The notes under the pieces are model-generated. The model was not told the DNA's origin and made no database searches. It was given only the letters and a program-made list of their open reading frames with translations. Below are positions 43,169 through 51,915 of a stretch of 64,000 bases of DNA, piece after piece. How positions within the stretch are numbered: position 1 is the stretch's first letter; every line of letters begins with the position of its first letter. Source of the stretch: Ferruginibacter sp. HRS2-29 (lineage in GTDB: Bacteria; Bacteroidota; Bacteroidia; Chitinophagales; Chitinophagaceae); NCBI RefSeq assembly GCF_024343615.1, contig NZ_RJUB01000141.1:1-64000 (forward strand). Direction: 5' to 3'. The position numbers and the translations under genes were made by a program.

Positions 43169-44500
43169 TTAGAAGTTCCTTACAGTCATTTCAGTCCTCC
43201 TGTTCTTAGCACGGCCTGCAGCAGTTTTGTTGTCAGCTACTGGTTTGGTTTCACCATAACCTGTAGATTTCAAACGGCTTGCATCGATCCCTTTGCTGAT
43301 AAGGTAATTTTTAACTGCACCAGCACGGTTGTCAGAAAGAACCTGGTTGCTTTCGTCAGAACCCTGAGAATCGGTATGACCATCGATATCGATGAAGAGT
43401 GACGGATCAGCATTCAACAACGTAACCACTGCATCCAGAGATTTGTTTGACTTAGCCAGCAATTTGTAGCTACCTGTTGCGAAGAATACGTTCTTAGCAG
43501 CGAAGTTTATTTTTTCAATTACTTCTTTAGCAATTTCAGGGCAACCCTGGTTGCTTGCAGGACCAGGACGTGAAGGGCATTTATCTTCTTCGTCGTTTAC
43601 ACCATCACCATCTGTATCAGGGATAGGGCAACCTTGATAACGTGCGAAACCTTTAACAGTAGGGCATTTATCTTCTTCGTCGTTGATACCATCACCGTCT
43701 GTATCAGGTATAGGACAACCTTGATATTTAGCGATACCAGCTACATCAGGGCATTTGTCATCGCCATCAGCGATACCATCACCATCACGATCAGGGCAAC
43801 CTTGCAAAGCAGCAAGACCCGGAGTATCAGGACATTTGTCATCAGCATCCAAAACGCCATCTCCATCACGATCCAGAACAACTGGTGGTGGCGGCGGTGG
43901 AACAACTTTTGGTTGTTTGCTACCCAGGCTCTGAGCAACACCCAGGGAGTAGAATAAATTATCTTTTAATACTTTATCAGTTAAAGTGAAACGATATTGC
44001 GCTTGTACGAACAAATAAGTAATGCTCTGCAGGTTCAACTGAACACCAACACCAACCGGTACATAAGCACCCCATTTGCCGGTGTAGTAACCACCACCAA
44101 TACCTGCGGTAAGGAAAGGTGCAACAAGGCTGTTATCGCCATAAGGCCTGATGTTCAAAGTTGGTTCCAATTCCAGACCTACTTCTTTATCATCTGTAAA
44201 TTCACCCCTGTCATCAGCAGCATAGTCATGCAACATCATATTGAACTTGGTAGAAAAATCGATCGTTTTTGTAAGCCCCTTCCAATAAGAAACACCAAAA
44301 CCGAAATCTAATTCTTTCAGTTTAGTAAACGTTCTTGAAGTTGAAGAGTTTTTCCATGTCAATGGCGTTTTTGTGTCAAGGGCATTAAAGTGAATTCCTA
44401 TAACACTCCCCTTCGTGGCAGAGCCGTATTTATCACTTTGTGCAGCCGCTCCAAGAGAAAAAGCCACCAACGTTAGTACCAACGCAATTTTTTGTTTCAT
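43169..44500 (-). CDS. OmpA-family outer-membrane protein with thrombospondin type 3 repeats
   Basis: A 443-aa outer-membrane protein. Signal peptide to about residue 20 (LTLVAFSLGAAAQ), an N-terminal eight-stranded-barrel-like domain, a short run of prolines (VVPPPPPPVV), four calcium-binding TSP3 repeats (DRDGDGVLDADDKCPDTPG, DTDGDGINDEEDKCP and relatives) and a C-terminal OmpA domain that binds peptidoglycan (NVFFATGSYKLLAKS, LFIDIDGHTDSQGSDESNQ, SRLKSTGYGETKPV). This is a common major surface protein in Bacteroidota. Its leader carries two promoter boxes. Confidence 0.95.
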   Translation of the reverse strand: MKQKIALVLTLVAFSLGAAAQSDKYGSATKGSVIGIHFNALDTKTPLTWKNSSTSRTFTKLKELDFGFGVSYWKGLTKTIDFSTKFNMMLHDYAADDRGEFTDDKEVGLELEPTLNIRPYGDNSLVAPFLTAGIGGGYYTGKWGAYVPVGVGVQLNLQSITYLFVQAQYRFTLTDKVLKDNLFYSLGVAQSLGSKQPKVVPPPPPPVVLDRDGDGVLDADDKCPDTPGLAALQGCPDRDGDGIADGDDKCPDVAGIAKYQGCPIPDTDGDGINDEEDKCPTVKGFARYQGCPIPDTDGDGVNDEEDKCPSRPGPASNQGCPEIAKEVIEKINFAAKNVFFATGSYKLLAKSNKSLDAVVTLLNADPSLFIDIDGHTDSQGSDESNQVLSDNRAGAVKNYLISKGIDASRLKSTGYGETKPVADNKTAAGRAKNRRTEMTVRNF

Positions 44501-44567
44501 AAACGCTAATTTTAATTTAAATTTTTCTTTTAAAGTGTTTTATAGAGTTAAATTACTTTGCTTTTGG

Positions 44568-44618
44568 CAAATGTAACATTTAACTACATACCAATCAAGC
44601 AATTCTTTAACAAAGATA
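44568..44618 (-). promoter_or_regulatory. Two TAnnTTTG boxes upstream of the OmpA-family gene
   Basis: The minus strand reads TACATTTG at 44568-44575 and TATCTTTG at 44611-44618, both matching TAnnTTTG, about 70 and 115 bp from the ATG. A 5' leader of 60-110 nt is implied, as is common for abundant OmpA messages. Confidence 0.5.
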
Positions 44619-44699
44619 TAAATAAGTTTATTTTTTTATGCGGAATAAATGTAGTATATAATACTGTAGAAAAAATAATCATCCTCGAAAAAATACCTT

Positions 44700-44707
44700 T
44701 ATATTTG
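44700..44707 (+). promoter_or_regulatory. TATATTTG -7 box of the tRNA-Arg gene
   Basis: It matches TAnnTTTG, 14 bp before the first tRNA base. Confidence 0.6.
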
Positions 44708-44721
44708 CACCCCAAAACTGA

Positions 44722-44795
<74 letters not shown>

Positions 44796-44817
44796 CAAAA
44801 ATCATCCAAATTATATT

Positions 44818-44855
44818 AAAGACGCTTAAATCAATGTAGTTAAGCGTCTTTTTTG
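44818..44855 (+). terminator. Terminator of the tRNA-Arg transcript
   Basis: AAGACGCTTAA and TTAAGCGTCTT form a perfect 11-bp stem with a 10-nt loop, followed by six T. Confidence 0.85.
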
Positions 44856-45008
44856 TCTAGGAAGGGAGAAATTGATACATTCTATGTCAATTCATTCGGT
44901 TACCAATTCGGTTACCATCTCCTTTAATAACTTTAGTAACCGAATTACGAGCCATACAATCAAACTGAATAAGAATTGAGGTGCCTTAACAATTTTTTTA
45001 AATTTTAA

Positions 45009-45212
45009 AGGTCACCACATGAACAAATAAAAATTGCCAACAATCCTTTTCGGCTACGAAAAAATCATGCTGTAGAGCAAATCTCCCCGATCTACGCAAG
45101 GATTACGATCGCCGGCAAACGACGCGAAATTTCAACAAAACTTACCGCAAACTCCTTTAACTGGAACTCGAAAGGTCAATATGTTGAAGGAAAAAGTCAG
45201 GCAATCAAGTAC
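45009..45212 (+). other. Out-of-start N-terminal part of the tyrosine recombinase
   Basis: The frame of the recombinase stays open back to a TAA at 45006-45008 and codes for typical integrase N-terminal text (LRKNHAVEQISPIYARITIAGKRREISTKL), but holds no ATG or GTG. An ATG at 45019 in another frame meets a TAA after three codons. The following text in that frame, LPTILFGY, would join well to LRKNHAVEQ, so at least one indel near 45050-45060 has separated the start from the body. Confidence 0.6.
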
Positions 45213-46262
45213 TTGAACAGTCAGCTGGGAGAAATCAAGTTGAAATTACTTACATGCTTTAATAATTTGACTTCCACTGATTCAAATGTTACCGCAGAGA
45301 AATTAAGAAATCGGTATTGGGGAATTACAGAGAGAAAAAGATTGTTGCTGGAAGTTATTCTCCAACATAACAAAGACATCCGGAGATTAGTGGGCAGAGA
45401 CTACACCAGTGTTACCTGCACCAGGTATGAAACGATGTATACTCAAGTTCGTGAGTTTATCAAATGGAAATTTCAATTAAGCGATATTGCCCTCGAGGAT
45501 TTTGATGTTGAATTTATAAGTGATTTCAATTTCTATTTAAAATCAGAGAAAGGAATCAATACATCAACCAATCCCATGAGTCTAAAAAAACTTAAGAAGG
45601 TGGTTCACGATTGCCTTGCAAAAAAGTGGCTGTCCACAGATCCGTTCGTCGATTTTAAATTTTCGATTAAAAAATCGAAGAGAACATTTCTTACCCAGGA
45701 AGACCTCAAAATTATTATGGTAACGGATGTAAAACTGCCAAGGCTTGAAGTAGTCAAGGATATATTTATTTTCAGCTGTTACACCGGCCTTTCCTACATC
45801 GACCTTTACAACCTCACTGCTGAAAACGTTGTGATAGGGATCGATGGAGGTAAGTGGATTTCCACGAGCCGTCAAAAAACGGACATCTCTTCAAAAATCC
45901 CATTGTTACCCGGAGCTCAATTAATCCTGCAAAAATATGCTGGCGAAAACCATAATACCCGGAAACTTTTTCCAATGTTGAGCAATCAGAAAACTAATGC
46001 GTATTTAAAGGAGATAGCAGAGTTGTGTGATATCACAACGCCATTGACCTTCCATATGGCCCGACACACGTTTGCAACCGTTATTACTCTGACTAACGGT
46101 GTCCCGATAGAGAGCGTAAGTAAAATGCTCGGTCATGCTAAAATTGAGACTACGCAAATCTACGCCAAAGTACTTGATGTAAAAATAAGCAGCGACATGC
46201 ATGAACTTAAAAAGAAAATGGCGAAAAATGCCGGAAAGGTCCGGCTGAACAAAGCAGGTTAA
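45213..46262 (+). CDS. Tyrosine recombinase (tRNA-associated integrase), 5' end damaged
   Basis: The body of a phage-integrase-family recombinase, 349 aa from the TTG at 45213. SAM-like core-binding domain (YTQVREFIKWKFQLSDIALEDFDVEFISDFNFYLKSE), then the catalytic domain with K region, H-x-x-R in FHMARHTFATVITL, GHAKIETTQIYAKV with the nucleophile Tyr. The first catalytic Arg position reads S in TGLSYIDLYNL, as in several Bacteroidota integrases. The N-terminal arm-binding part is out of a usable start (see preceding entry), so the gene may be inactive. Its place next to tRNA-Arg marks the left edge of an integrated element. Confidence 0.88.
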   Translation: MNSQLGEIKLKLLTCFNNLTSTDSNVTAEKLRNRYWGITERKRLLLEVILQHNKDIRRLVGRDYTSVTCTRYETMYTQVREFIKWKFQLSDIALEDFDVEFISDFNFYLKSEKGINTSTNPMSLKKLKKVVHDCLAKKWLSTDPFVDFKFSIKKSKRTFLTQEDLKIIMVTDVKLPRLEVVKDIFIFSCYTGLSYIDLYNLTAENVVIGIDGGKWISTSRQKTDISSKIPLLPGAQLILQKYAGENHNTRKLFPMLSNQKTNAYLKEIAELCDITTPLTFHMARHTFATVITLTNGVPIESVSKMLGHAKIETTQIYAKVLDVKISSDMHELKKKMAKNAGKVRLNKAG

Positions 46263-46325
46263 TAATTACGCGTACATAATGCTTTAGCTATGCTTTACAT
46301 ACGCTTTTACCTGACTTTATCTACT

Positions 46326-46529
46326 CTATACAAGAAAGGGGGCAATTGTTGTTTCATCAAGACCGGTGAAATTACTGAAGTCTTTAACTGAGATAAAATC
46401 CCCTTTCTTCTTTTTGTATTTTTTGCGGATATCGGCAAGGAGTTTACGGGCCGCACGCTCCTTGCGGCCGGTAATATTCATTACATCTTTTGCATATACC
46501 ACTATGCGCCTTGGTATCACTTCCTGCAT
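46326..46529 (-). CDS. Small putative DNA-binding protein next to the integrase
   Basis: A 67-aa basic protein: YAKDVMNITGRKERAARKLLADIRKKYKKKKGDFISVKDFSNFTGLDETTIAPFL. The two halves look like a pair of short helical motifs, the first resembling an HTH or excisionase-like recognition helix. Similar small genes lie by integrases in other Bacteroidota. A recombination-directionality role is only a guess from position and size. Confidence 0.6.
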   Translation of the reverse strand: MQEVIPRRIVVYAKDVMNITGRKERAARKLLADIRKKYKKKKGDFISVKDFSNFTGLDETTIAPFLV

Positions 46530-46667
46530 ATTGCTGCACGTACGGAACGGATCCTTTGTGGGGTTTAGAATTCATTTTAATGTTGTGGTGATAACAAAAG
46601 TAATGAAATAGCAGTACTAACTGTTAGGTGTAGTTGCTTTTAAACATTTCATTTAAAAGAACAGAAA

Positions 46668-47423
46668 ATGGCAAAGCAGAAAGGTATTCTGAAACTGGAA
46701 GGGACGATCGGTGATATTACCTTCTACAAATCGCAGGACGGATTTTTAGCGAAAGGGAAAAGCGCCATCTCCGGGGAAAGGATCGCGAATGACCCGAGGT
46801 TTCAACGAACCAGGGAGAATGGTGCCGAATTTGGCAACGCCGGTAAGGCCGGCAAAATTTTGAGAACAGCATTGCGGGCTCTTTTGCTGAACACTTCGGA
46901 CAACCGCATGGCCAGCAGGTTGTTGGCGATGATGGTGAAAGTGATCCAGGCAGATGCCACCAACCCGAGAGGCCAGCGAAACGTGATTGACGGGGAAGCG
47001 GAATTGCTGAAGGACTTTGACTTCAACAAAAACAGCAAACTGGGAACAACCCTCTTTGCGCCGTATGTGCCGACGATTGACAGGGTGACTGGTGCGATCT
47101 CAGTGAACATTCCTTCTTTCATTCCGGGGAACATGGTGGCTGCGCCGAGTGGCGCGACTCATTTCAAAATCGTGTCGGCGGGGGCTGAGATCGATTTCGA
47201 AAATGAGACATATGCGGTAGATACGCAGGAAACTGCCATCCTTCCGCTGGATAACGTGGCAACTGCTGTGATCAACCTGGCAAATGCGGTAACACCAAAC
47301 AGCACAAGTCCTCTGTTTCTGGCATTGGGCGTAATGTTTTACCAGGAAGTAAATGGTGGCCAGTATTCACTCAAAAACAGTGCCTACAACAGCCTTAGCC
47401 TGGTGGACGTACAGGGCCTTTAA
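46668..47423 (+). CDS. 251-aa protein of unknown function, first gene of the cassette
   Basis: The N terminus reads KGILKLEGTIGDITFYKSQDG, then SGERIANDPRFQRTRENGAEFGNAGKAGKILR, followed by beta-rich text (GAISVNIPSFIPGNMVAAPSGATHFKIVSAGAEIDFEN). The first 60 residues recall the DUF6266-type proteins of Bacteroidota. No enzymatic motif, signal peptide or membrane segment. Similar proteins occur with DUF5675 in other members of the phylum, to my memory. A structural (coat- or tail-like) role is possible but unsupported. Confidence 0.75.
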   Translation: MAKQKGILKLEGTIGDITFYKSQDGFLAKGKSAISGERIANDPRFQRTRENGAEFGNAGKAGKILRTALRALLLNTSDNRMASRLLAMMVKVIQADATNPRGQRNVIDGEAELLKDFDFNKNSKLGTTLFAPYVPTIDRVTGAISVNIPSFIPGNMVAAPSGATHFKIVSAGAEIDFENETYAVDTQETAILPLDNVATAVINLANAVTPNSTSPLFLALGVMFYQEVNGGQYSLKNSAYNSLSLVDVQGL

Positions 47424-47442
47424 TCTTTAAAATCCTATAAAA

Positions 47443-47841
47443 ATGGAACTTGAGCTGGTGAGAACTTACTATCCCGAAGGCACGAATGGCGAGCTGACCT
47501 ATAGGGGCAAAGGGGTATGCTTTACGATAGAGCTATCAAATCTGGACAATGCTCCGCGAAAGTCGTGTATACCTGAGGGGAGGTATGAACTTGCCAAACG
47601 ATACAGCACAAACTTCGGCTGGCATATACTGGTGAAAAATGTGGAGAACAGATCGCTGATATTGATACACCCGGCTAATGATGCCAACAAAGAATTGAAA
47701 GGCTGTATCGCTCCGGTTACCATTTTAGAAGGTGAAGGATTAGGCCTACAATCGCGGCTGGCTTTTGTGAAATTGAAAGCCATGGTATACGAAGCCCGCG
47801 AACGAAATGAACAAGTTTTTTTAACCATTAAAGCACGTTGA
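47443..47841 (+). CDS. DUF5675 family protein
   Basis: A 132-aa soluble protein with the DUF5675 pattern: ELVRTYYPEGTNGELTYRGKGVCFTIEL, CIPEGRYEL, SLILIHPANDANKELKGCIAPV. The short H-P-A-N-D and L-K-G-C-I-A-P motifs are the conserved core; the fold has been suggested to be a hydrolase-like beta sandwich but no activity is known. It starts 19 bp after the previous gene. Genes of this family are often found in phage-like or mobile loci next to small membrane proteins. Confidence 0.85.
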   Translation: MELELVRTYYPEGTNGELTYRGKGVCFTIELSNLDNAPRKSCIPEGRYELAKRYSTNFGWHILVKNVENRSLILIHPANDANKELKGCIAPVTILEGEGLGLQSRLAFVKLKAMVYEARERNEQVFLTIKAR

Positions 47842-47842
47842 G

Positions 47843-48052
47843 ATGAATCTAAAAGAAAGAGTCAAAGCCCCTACCCCGAAATTCTTCCGGAAACTGCGCA
47901 ACATCGCGATAGCGGTGGTGGCAGGCGCCGGGGCGATACTGGTATCACCGATTGCACTACCAGCGGTGGTGACGAGCATTGCAAGTTATGTGGTGCTGGC
48001 GGGAAGTGTAATGGGTATTACCAGCCACGTGACGATAAAAAATGATCCGTAA
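47843..48052 (+). CDS. Small membrane protein (holin-like)
   Basis: A 69-aa protein with a basic N terminus (ERVKAPTPKFFRKLRN) and two hydrophobic stretches (IAIAVVAGAGAILVSPIALPAVV and IASYVVLAGSVMGI). The stop codon of DUF5675 is 1 bp before its ATG, and its own stop overlaps the next ATG. Size and topology are holin-like, but no family is recognised. Confidence 0.7.
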   Translation: MNLKERVKAPTPKFFRKLRNIAIAVVAGAGAILVSPIALPAVVTSIASYVVLAGSVMGITSHVTIKNDP

Positions 48053-48246
48053 TGCAGACACATAGTTTTGCAAACAGTACGCTGGTTGGAACATTAGGCG
48101 GCACTACGCTGACCATATTGGTAAACATCAGCAGCGCTGATCTGTTGAAGACTACCCTACTGGCTGCTATTGGTGCGGTGGTGAGTTTTGGTGTTACACT
48201 AGGGCTGAAATTTGCAATCAGGAAAATAAAAAAAATCTTGCCCTAG
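48052..48246 (+). CDS. Small membrane protein, two helices
   Basis: A 64-aa protein with hydrophobic stretches LVGTLGGTTLTILVNI and TTLLAAIGAVVSFGVTLGL, ending in a basic tail (KFAIRKIKKILP). Its ATG overlaps the stop of the previous gene (TAATG), so the two are translated together. Holin- or pore-like topology. A terminator follows. Confidence 0.7.
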   Translation: MQTHSFANSTLVGTLGGTTLTILVNISSADLLKTTLLAAIGAVVSFGVTLGLKFAIRKIKKILP

Positions 48247-48268
48247 TTGTGGTGACCGAGGGCATGCT

Positions 48269-48295
48269 GGGGAAGCTGAGAGGCTTCCCCTTTTT
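48269..48295 (+). terminator. Terminator of the four-gene cassette
   Basis: GGGGAAGC-tgagag-GCTTCCCC is a perfect 8-bp stem followed by five T. Confidence 0.85.
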
Positions 48296-48343
48296 GTTTG
48301 CGTGAATAAGTGATTGTGGCAATGGGCGAAGGGGCTTAGATTT

Positions 48344-48781
48344 TTAGCCGTCAGCGATTACTGGCGGCATTTTAAATGCCTGATGAATGAGACCTTGCTT
48401 GAGACTTGCGATAAGATGCAATTGCTTATAAAGTGCTTCTTCCAGCTGGAGCAATGACGCTAACTTTTGGCTGGCTGCTACCATAGCATCCTCATTGACG
48501 CTGGGCGCCGTCTGCTGCAGTAGCTTCACCAGATCATCTTTTGTAATAAATGGAATGACTGATCCCTTATGGTATGGATGAAATTACTGCGCATAAAAAA
48601 GGATATTAGTGAGCCAATAATAAAAATTGTGCTCCTCCTGGCTTGCGCAGATAACCTCGAAAGAACTTCGCCAAGGCTGGAACCCAGGCTTTCCTGAATT
48701 GTTACCTTTTGACAGGATATAAAAAGTATGGGCAGAAGCCAGGTGCCCCGGGGAGTAGCTGCGGACTGTAGGAAACTTCAT
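48344..48781 (-). pseudogene. Remnant of an HsdS-like (type I restriction specificity) gene
   Basis: Two frames in the same register (48584-48781 and 48344-48529) are separated by an in-frame TAA. Read through, they give HLASAHTFYILS, then NFYYWLTNILFYAQ, FHPYHKGSVIPFITKDDLVKLL and the coiled coil LASLLQLEEALYKQLHLIASLKQGLIHQAF. The order matches the C-terminal half of a short specificity subunit: target domain end, K-G-S-V-I-P-F-I-T-K-x-D-L, then the conserved helix. No modification or restriction gene is nearby. The 5' part appears scrambled by a frameshift near 48770. Confidence 0.5.
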
Positions 48782-48893
48782 ATACTTGCTTTAGTGCTTC
48801 CTCCTCCTTCGTGATGGGAACTGAAACCAAAAGAAAAAAGGGAAAAAAAGAAAGCATTTCTGTCAGCTGCCAGTGAACGTAGCCAAAATGCAC

Positions 48894-49615
48894 GCGGACA
48901 TAAAATTGGTTGGGTGTAGGATATTCAATTCACTGAGAGGCTGATCGTGAGCCACGGAAGTAGAAAAGAGGAGACAAAATTTTATGCCGAACAATTTGGC
49001 TCCCGATGGCGCATGCGCCGCTTATGAAACTTGTGCTGGCAGCTATCTTTGCTTTGTTTTTTTATCTTATTTTTTCTTTTGGAATCACAGATGTTGCTGA
49101 CTACGTCCGCAACGAAGGATTAAAACGATTACACAGATGCTTTAGAGTTGAAATCTATTTGTTAAAAGAGATTTATAGATGAGCAGAAATGTGACTTTGC
49201 ATTTATGTAGCCCTAATATTAAATGTAAAGTCTAAGGCTTGGTTGCGTAATTCGAATAGATGTGGCTTGAAATCAACGTGTAGCCGATGAAGGAAGCTTA
49301 ATAGTATGAGCTGATAGAAATCCAGTGATATATCCGGCTTAGGGGGCAGCGTGCTCATGATATCTTATGCCTAGGTAACGACGGCATAAGGTGTCATGTG
49401 CACGATGACGCGAGGGTGCCTGTACGAAATGCGCAAATGGCATGACAGCCCTTGCCGTAGCCATCCCGTAGGGTGAGCTACGGACGGCCAGCCGGGTAAA
49501 AGCTAATTTGCAATAAGATATTTTACCGGGCTGGGCGGCGGGGCTGGCGGGGCATTTGCATTCAAGTACGTGTTCAAAATCAACGTTGCTCTGGGATTTT
49601 TATTGATAGATTATT
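48894..49615. other. Gene-free region with strong hairpins
   Basis: No convincing gene in over 700 bp. Perfect or near-perfect hairpins are: GTGCTCATGA...TCATGTGCAC enclosing TTATGCC-n11-GGCATAA (49351-49403), CCGTAGC...GCTACGG (49455-49483), and AGCCGGGTAAAA with TTTTACCGGGCT (49490-49534). The sequence is more GC-rich than its surroundings. It may be a structured RNA, a decayed retroelement or intron end, or the recombination site of the next integrase. It also has GATTACACAGAT text related to the structured repeats near 49130. Confidence 0.55.
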
Positions 49616-50689
49616 TCAGGCAATTTTTCGCTGTTGGTCATCGGATAATTTTTGAAATACAATGTCCATATCGTTATCCAGGTAAGATTGCACCAGGTTT
49701 ATATACCGGTAAAATGATTTACTATCACCGGAGTGACCGCTTATCTGTTTCACAACGTGCTCCTTCATGCCCAACATCAGCATAGTTGTGATGGCCGTCC
49801 TGCGCATGGTATGAGATGATACCAGGTCGCAGAAACGGTATTGATGGTTTCTATTGCTGAGGGTTAATTCATGTTTAACGCCCCTTTTTTTTCTTTGCTT
49901 TCCTACGCAGGATGTCCATCCGGCAAGGCAACTGATTTCTTTTAACTGATTATTGAAACGGTAACGGGGTATCGGGGGAAAGATCGTAACCCGCTTTCCT
50001 GACGCAGCTCTGAAAGTTTCGATGATAGTCATCGCATACGCGGGCAATTTAATGCGAACTATGCTGCCAGTTTTCTGGGTCTTCACAGGAAGATACCATG
50101 CTCCCCCCACCTTTTCCATGTCGGTGAACTTCAGGGCAAAAAGATCCGACACCCGTAGTGCAACCGTGCATCCAAAAATGAAGATATTTTTAGCCTTCAT
50201 CAACGAACCTGAAAGCCGGTTATTGAACGAGCCGTCATTGATCAGAAATTGTAATTGTTCGGGCAGCAGGGTAACAATCGGTACATCTTCTTTGTTAACG
50301 TAAAAACTTTTATAATGATCACCGGTTTTGATCCCCATTTCGCGGTTCAGGTAATTGAAAAAAGCCCGGATATTTTTCATTACAGAGCCCACGTAATTAT
50401 CAAAACACTTCTTCTTACTGTATAAAAACTGGGTAAACTGCCTGTAGAATGTTTTCCAGTATTTTATTTCAGCCTTGAAAGCCCTGGTACTTTGCGAACG
50501 AAAAACCTTAACCCTCAACTTTGTTTTGGTGTATTCTTCAAACTCCGTCAGATAACCCAGCACATACGAATAATTGTGTATCGTTTGCCTCTTTATCCTG
50601 CTGCCATCAGCTTTCAATCGCTTTCCCTTAAGGCTGTCTTTAATGAAGGTTTCAAAAAGGGGAATCACCGGATACTCTTTTGCTGTCAT
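49616..50689 (-). CDS. Site-specific tyrosine recombinase
   Basis: A 357-aa integrase/recombinase. N-terminal SAM-like domain (PLFETFIKDSLKGKRLKADGSRIKRQTIHNYSYVLGYL), catalytic domain with Arg in TVALRVSDLFAL, Lys in VKTQKTGSIVRI, H-x-x-R in SHTMRRTAITTM, and Tyr in GHSGDSKSFYRYINL. All core catalytic residues are present, in contrast to the first recombinase. It lies at the left end of the RHS tail array and could move or rearrange it; that is inference. Confidence 0.92.
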   Translation of the reverse strand: MTAKEYPVIPLFETFIKDSLKGKRLKADGSRIKRQTIHNYSYVLGYLTEFEEYTKTKLRVKVFRSQSTRAFKAEIKYWKTFYRQFTQFLYSKKKCFDNYVGSVMKNIRAFFNYLNREMGIKTGDHYKSFYVNKEDVPIVTLLPEQLQFLINDGSFNNRLSGSLMKAKNIFIFGCTVALRVSDLFALKFTDMEKVGGAWYLPVKTQKTGSIVRIKLPAYAMTIIETFRAASGKRVTIFPPIPRYRFNNQLKEISCLAGWTSCVGKQRKKRGVKHELTLSNRNHQYRFCDLVSSHTMRRTAITTMLMLGMKEHVVKQISGHSGDSKSFYRYINLVQSYLDNDMDIVFQKLSDDQQRKIA

Positions 50690-50812
50690 TTGCGTTAATT
50701 TAATATGATGAAATGGAGAATTTGAGCAAATTTGTGCTATTTTGTTGAAGCATAGATCTTTGAGAACAAACGCAGTATTGGGTTTACAGCAAATGACTAT
50801 TACCCGTTCGGG

Positions 50813-51904
50813 ATGCTGATGCCGGGGAGGAAGTATTCGGCGAATAGTAAATATCGGTACGGGTTTAATGGGAAGGAAAATGATAATGAGGTGAAGGGGG
50901 ATGGGAATCAGCAGGATTATGGATTTAGAATTTATGATCCCAGAATTGCCAAATTCTTGAGCGTAGACCCTCTAACAAAAACATACCCCTATTACACTCC
51001 TTACCAATTCGGTTCAAATAGTCCCATTATTGCAATTGATGTTGATGGATTGGAAAGCTCAAATGACAAAAATCCTTCCAGTGCAGCTGGAACAGAGCCA
51101 CCACTGCCAGTGCCGCAATCAGAGGGTAATTGGGCTAAGAAAAATGAGTATCCATTTTTGGGCAATACTACAATATCACATAGGCACGGGGAAACTATTA
51201 TCAATGCTTATGAAAACTCTGGCGGAGACTTAAATTTCACCCGGGTCGGTGGAGAACAAGCAATTGAAAAAATGAACAATAATCTTCAACCGGTAAAACC
51301 AGGAAGTATTTTGCAAGACAGCAGAAGTCCGAAAAACGTGACAAATATTACTCAGGCATTTTACTCGGCAAGCGAGGGCGGCAGCGAAGCTGCTTGGGTT
51401 AATGTTTTGTTAGGGGGCTTTATCAGTGGAAAGATCCCAGAAAATATCGTGTTTTCAGAAAATGGTACCGTTAGTCAATATCTGGAAGGAGGTCTAGCTT
51501 ACAAAGATTTTATTCTTCAATGGTATCATGATGGGCAACCGGCAAATAGTAAAACAATATATACTTTTAGTTACCAAGGAATGGAGCAGGCAATGGATCT
51601 TGTGGGTCATCAATCCTTTAACTCTCTTTCAAACTTTGTTGGCTCAAGTATGGCAACCGTCTTATATAACCCCGATGAAAAGTCTATTGTGATGACAATA
51701 ACAAATGTTACCTCAGTTGCTTCTGGTGATTTAGGAAAACACTTCTGGTGGCACACAGATGCTGCTCCGACATTATACCGGGATAATTCCATAAATATTG
51801 ACCAACCATTTACAAATTTTTCACAAACATATCGGCTAAAATTAAGCTACGAGAAAGTTATGGAAGACATAGACAATATTCGTTTGGGGCCGATATATTA
51901 CTAA
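50813..51904 (+). CDS. Displaced RHS tail module 1 (core fragment plus unknown C-terminal domain)
   Basis: A 363-aa protein that starts inside the conserved RHS core: MLMPGRKYSANSKYRYGFNGKENDNEVKGDGN, YDPRIAKFLSVDPLTKTYPYYTPYQFGSNSPIIAIDVDGLE. Core homology in the DNA begins at 50784 (TANDYYPFG). From about residue 85 on, the sequence is unlike the other modules and AT-richer; I do not recognise the C-terminal domain. By position it is a toxin tail. No repeats upstream and no signal peptide, so it is either silent until recombined with a full RHS gene or expressed from its own start. A lipoprotein gene follows after 11 bp. Confidence 0.85.
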   Translation: MLMPGRKYSANSKYRYGFNGKENDNEVKGDGNQQDYGFRIYDPRIAKFLSVDPLTKTYPYYTPYQFGSNSPIIAIDVDGLESSNDKNPSSAAGTEPPLPVPQSEGNWAKKNEYPFLGNTTISHRHGETIINAYENSGGDLNFTRVGGEQAIEKMNNNLQPVKPGSILQDSRSPKNVTNITQAFYSASEGGSEAAWVNVLLGGFISGKIPENIVFSENGTVSQYLEGGLAYKDFILQWYHDGQPANSKTIYTFSYQGMEQAMDLVGHQSFNSLSNFVGSSMATVLYNPDEKSIVMTITNVTSVASGDLGKHFWWHTDAAPTLYRDNSINIDQPFTNFSQTYRLKLSYEKVMEDIDNIRLGPIYY

Positions 51905-51915
51905 AATATAAGTGT

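Noticed and set aside
43634-43957. Forward frames opposite the OmpA-family gene
   Set aside because: They are the shadow of the TSP3 repeats on the other strand.
46668-48246. Firm call of prophage for the four-gene cassette
   Set aside because: No terminase, portal or tail gene is present; only the size and topology of the small membrane proteins hint at it.
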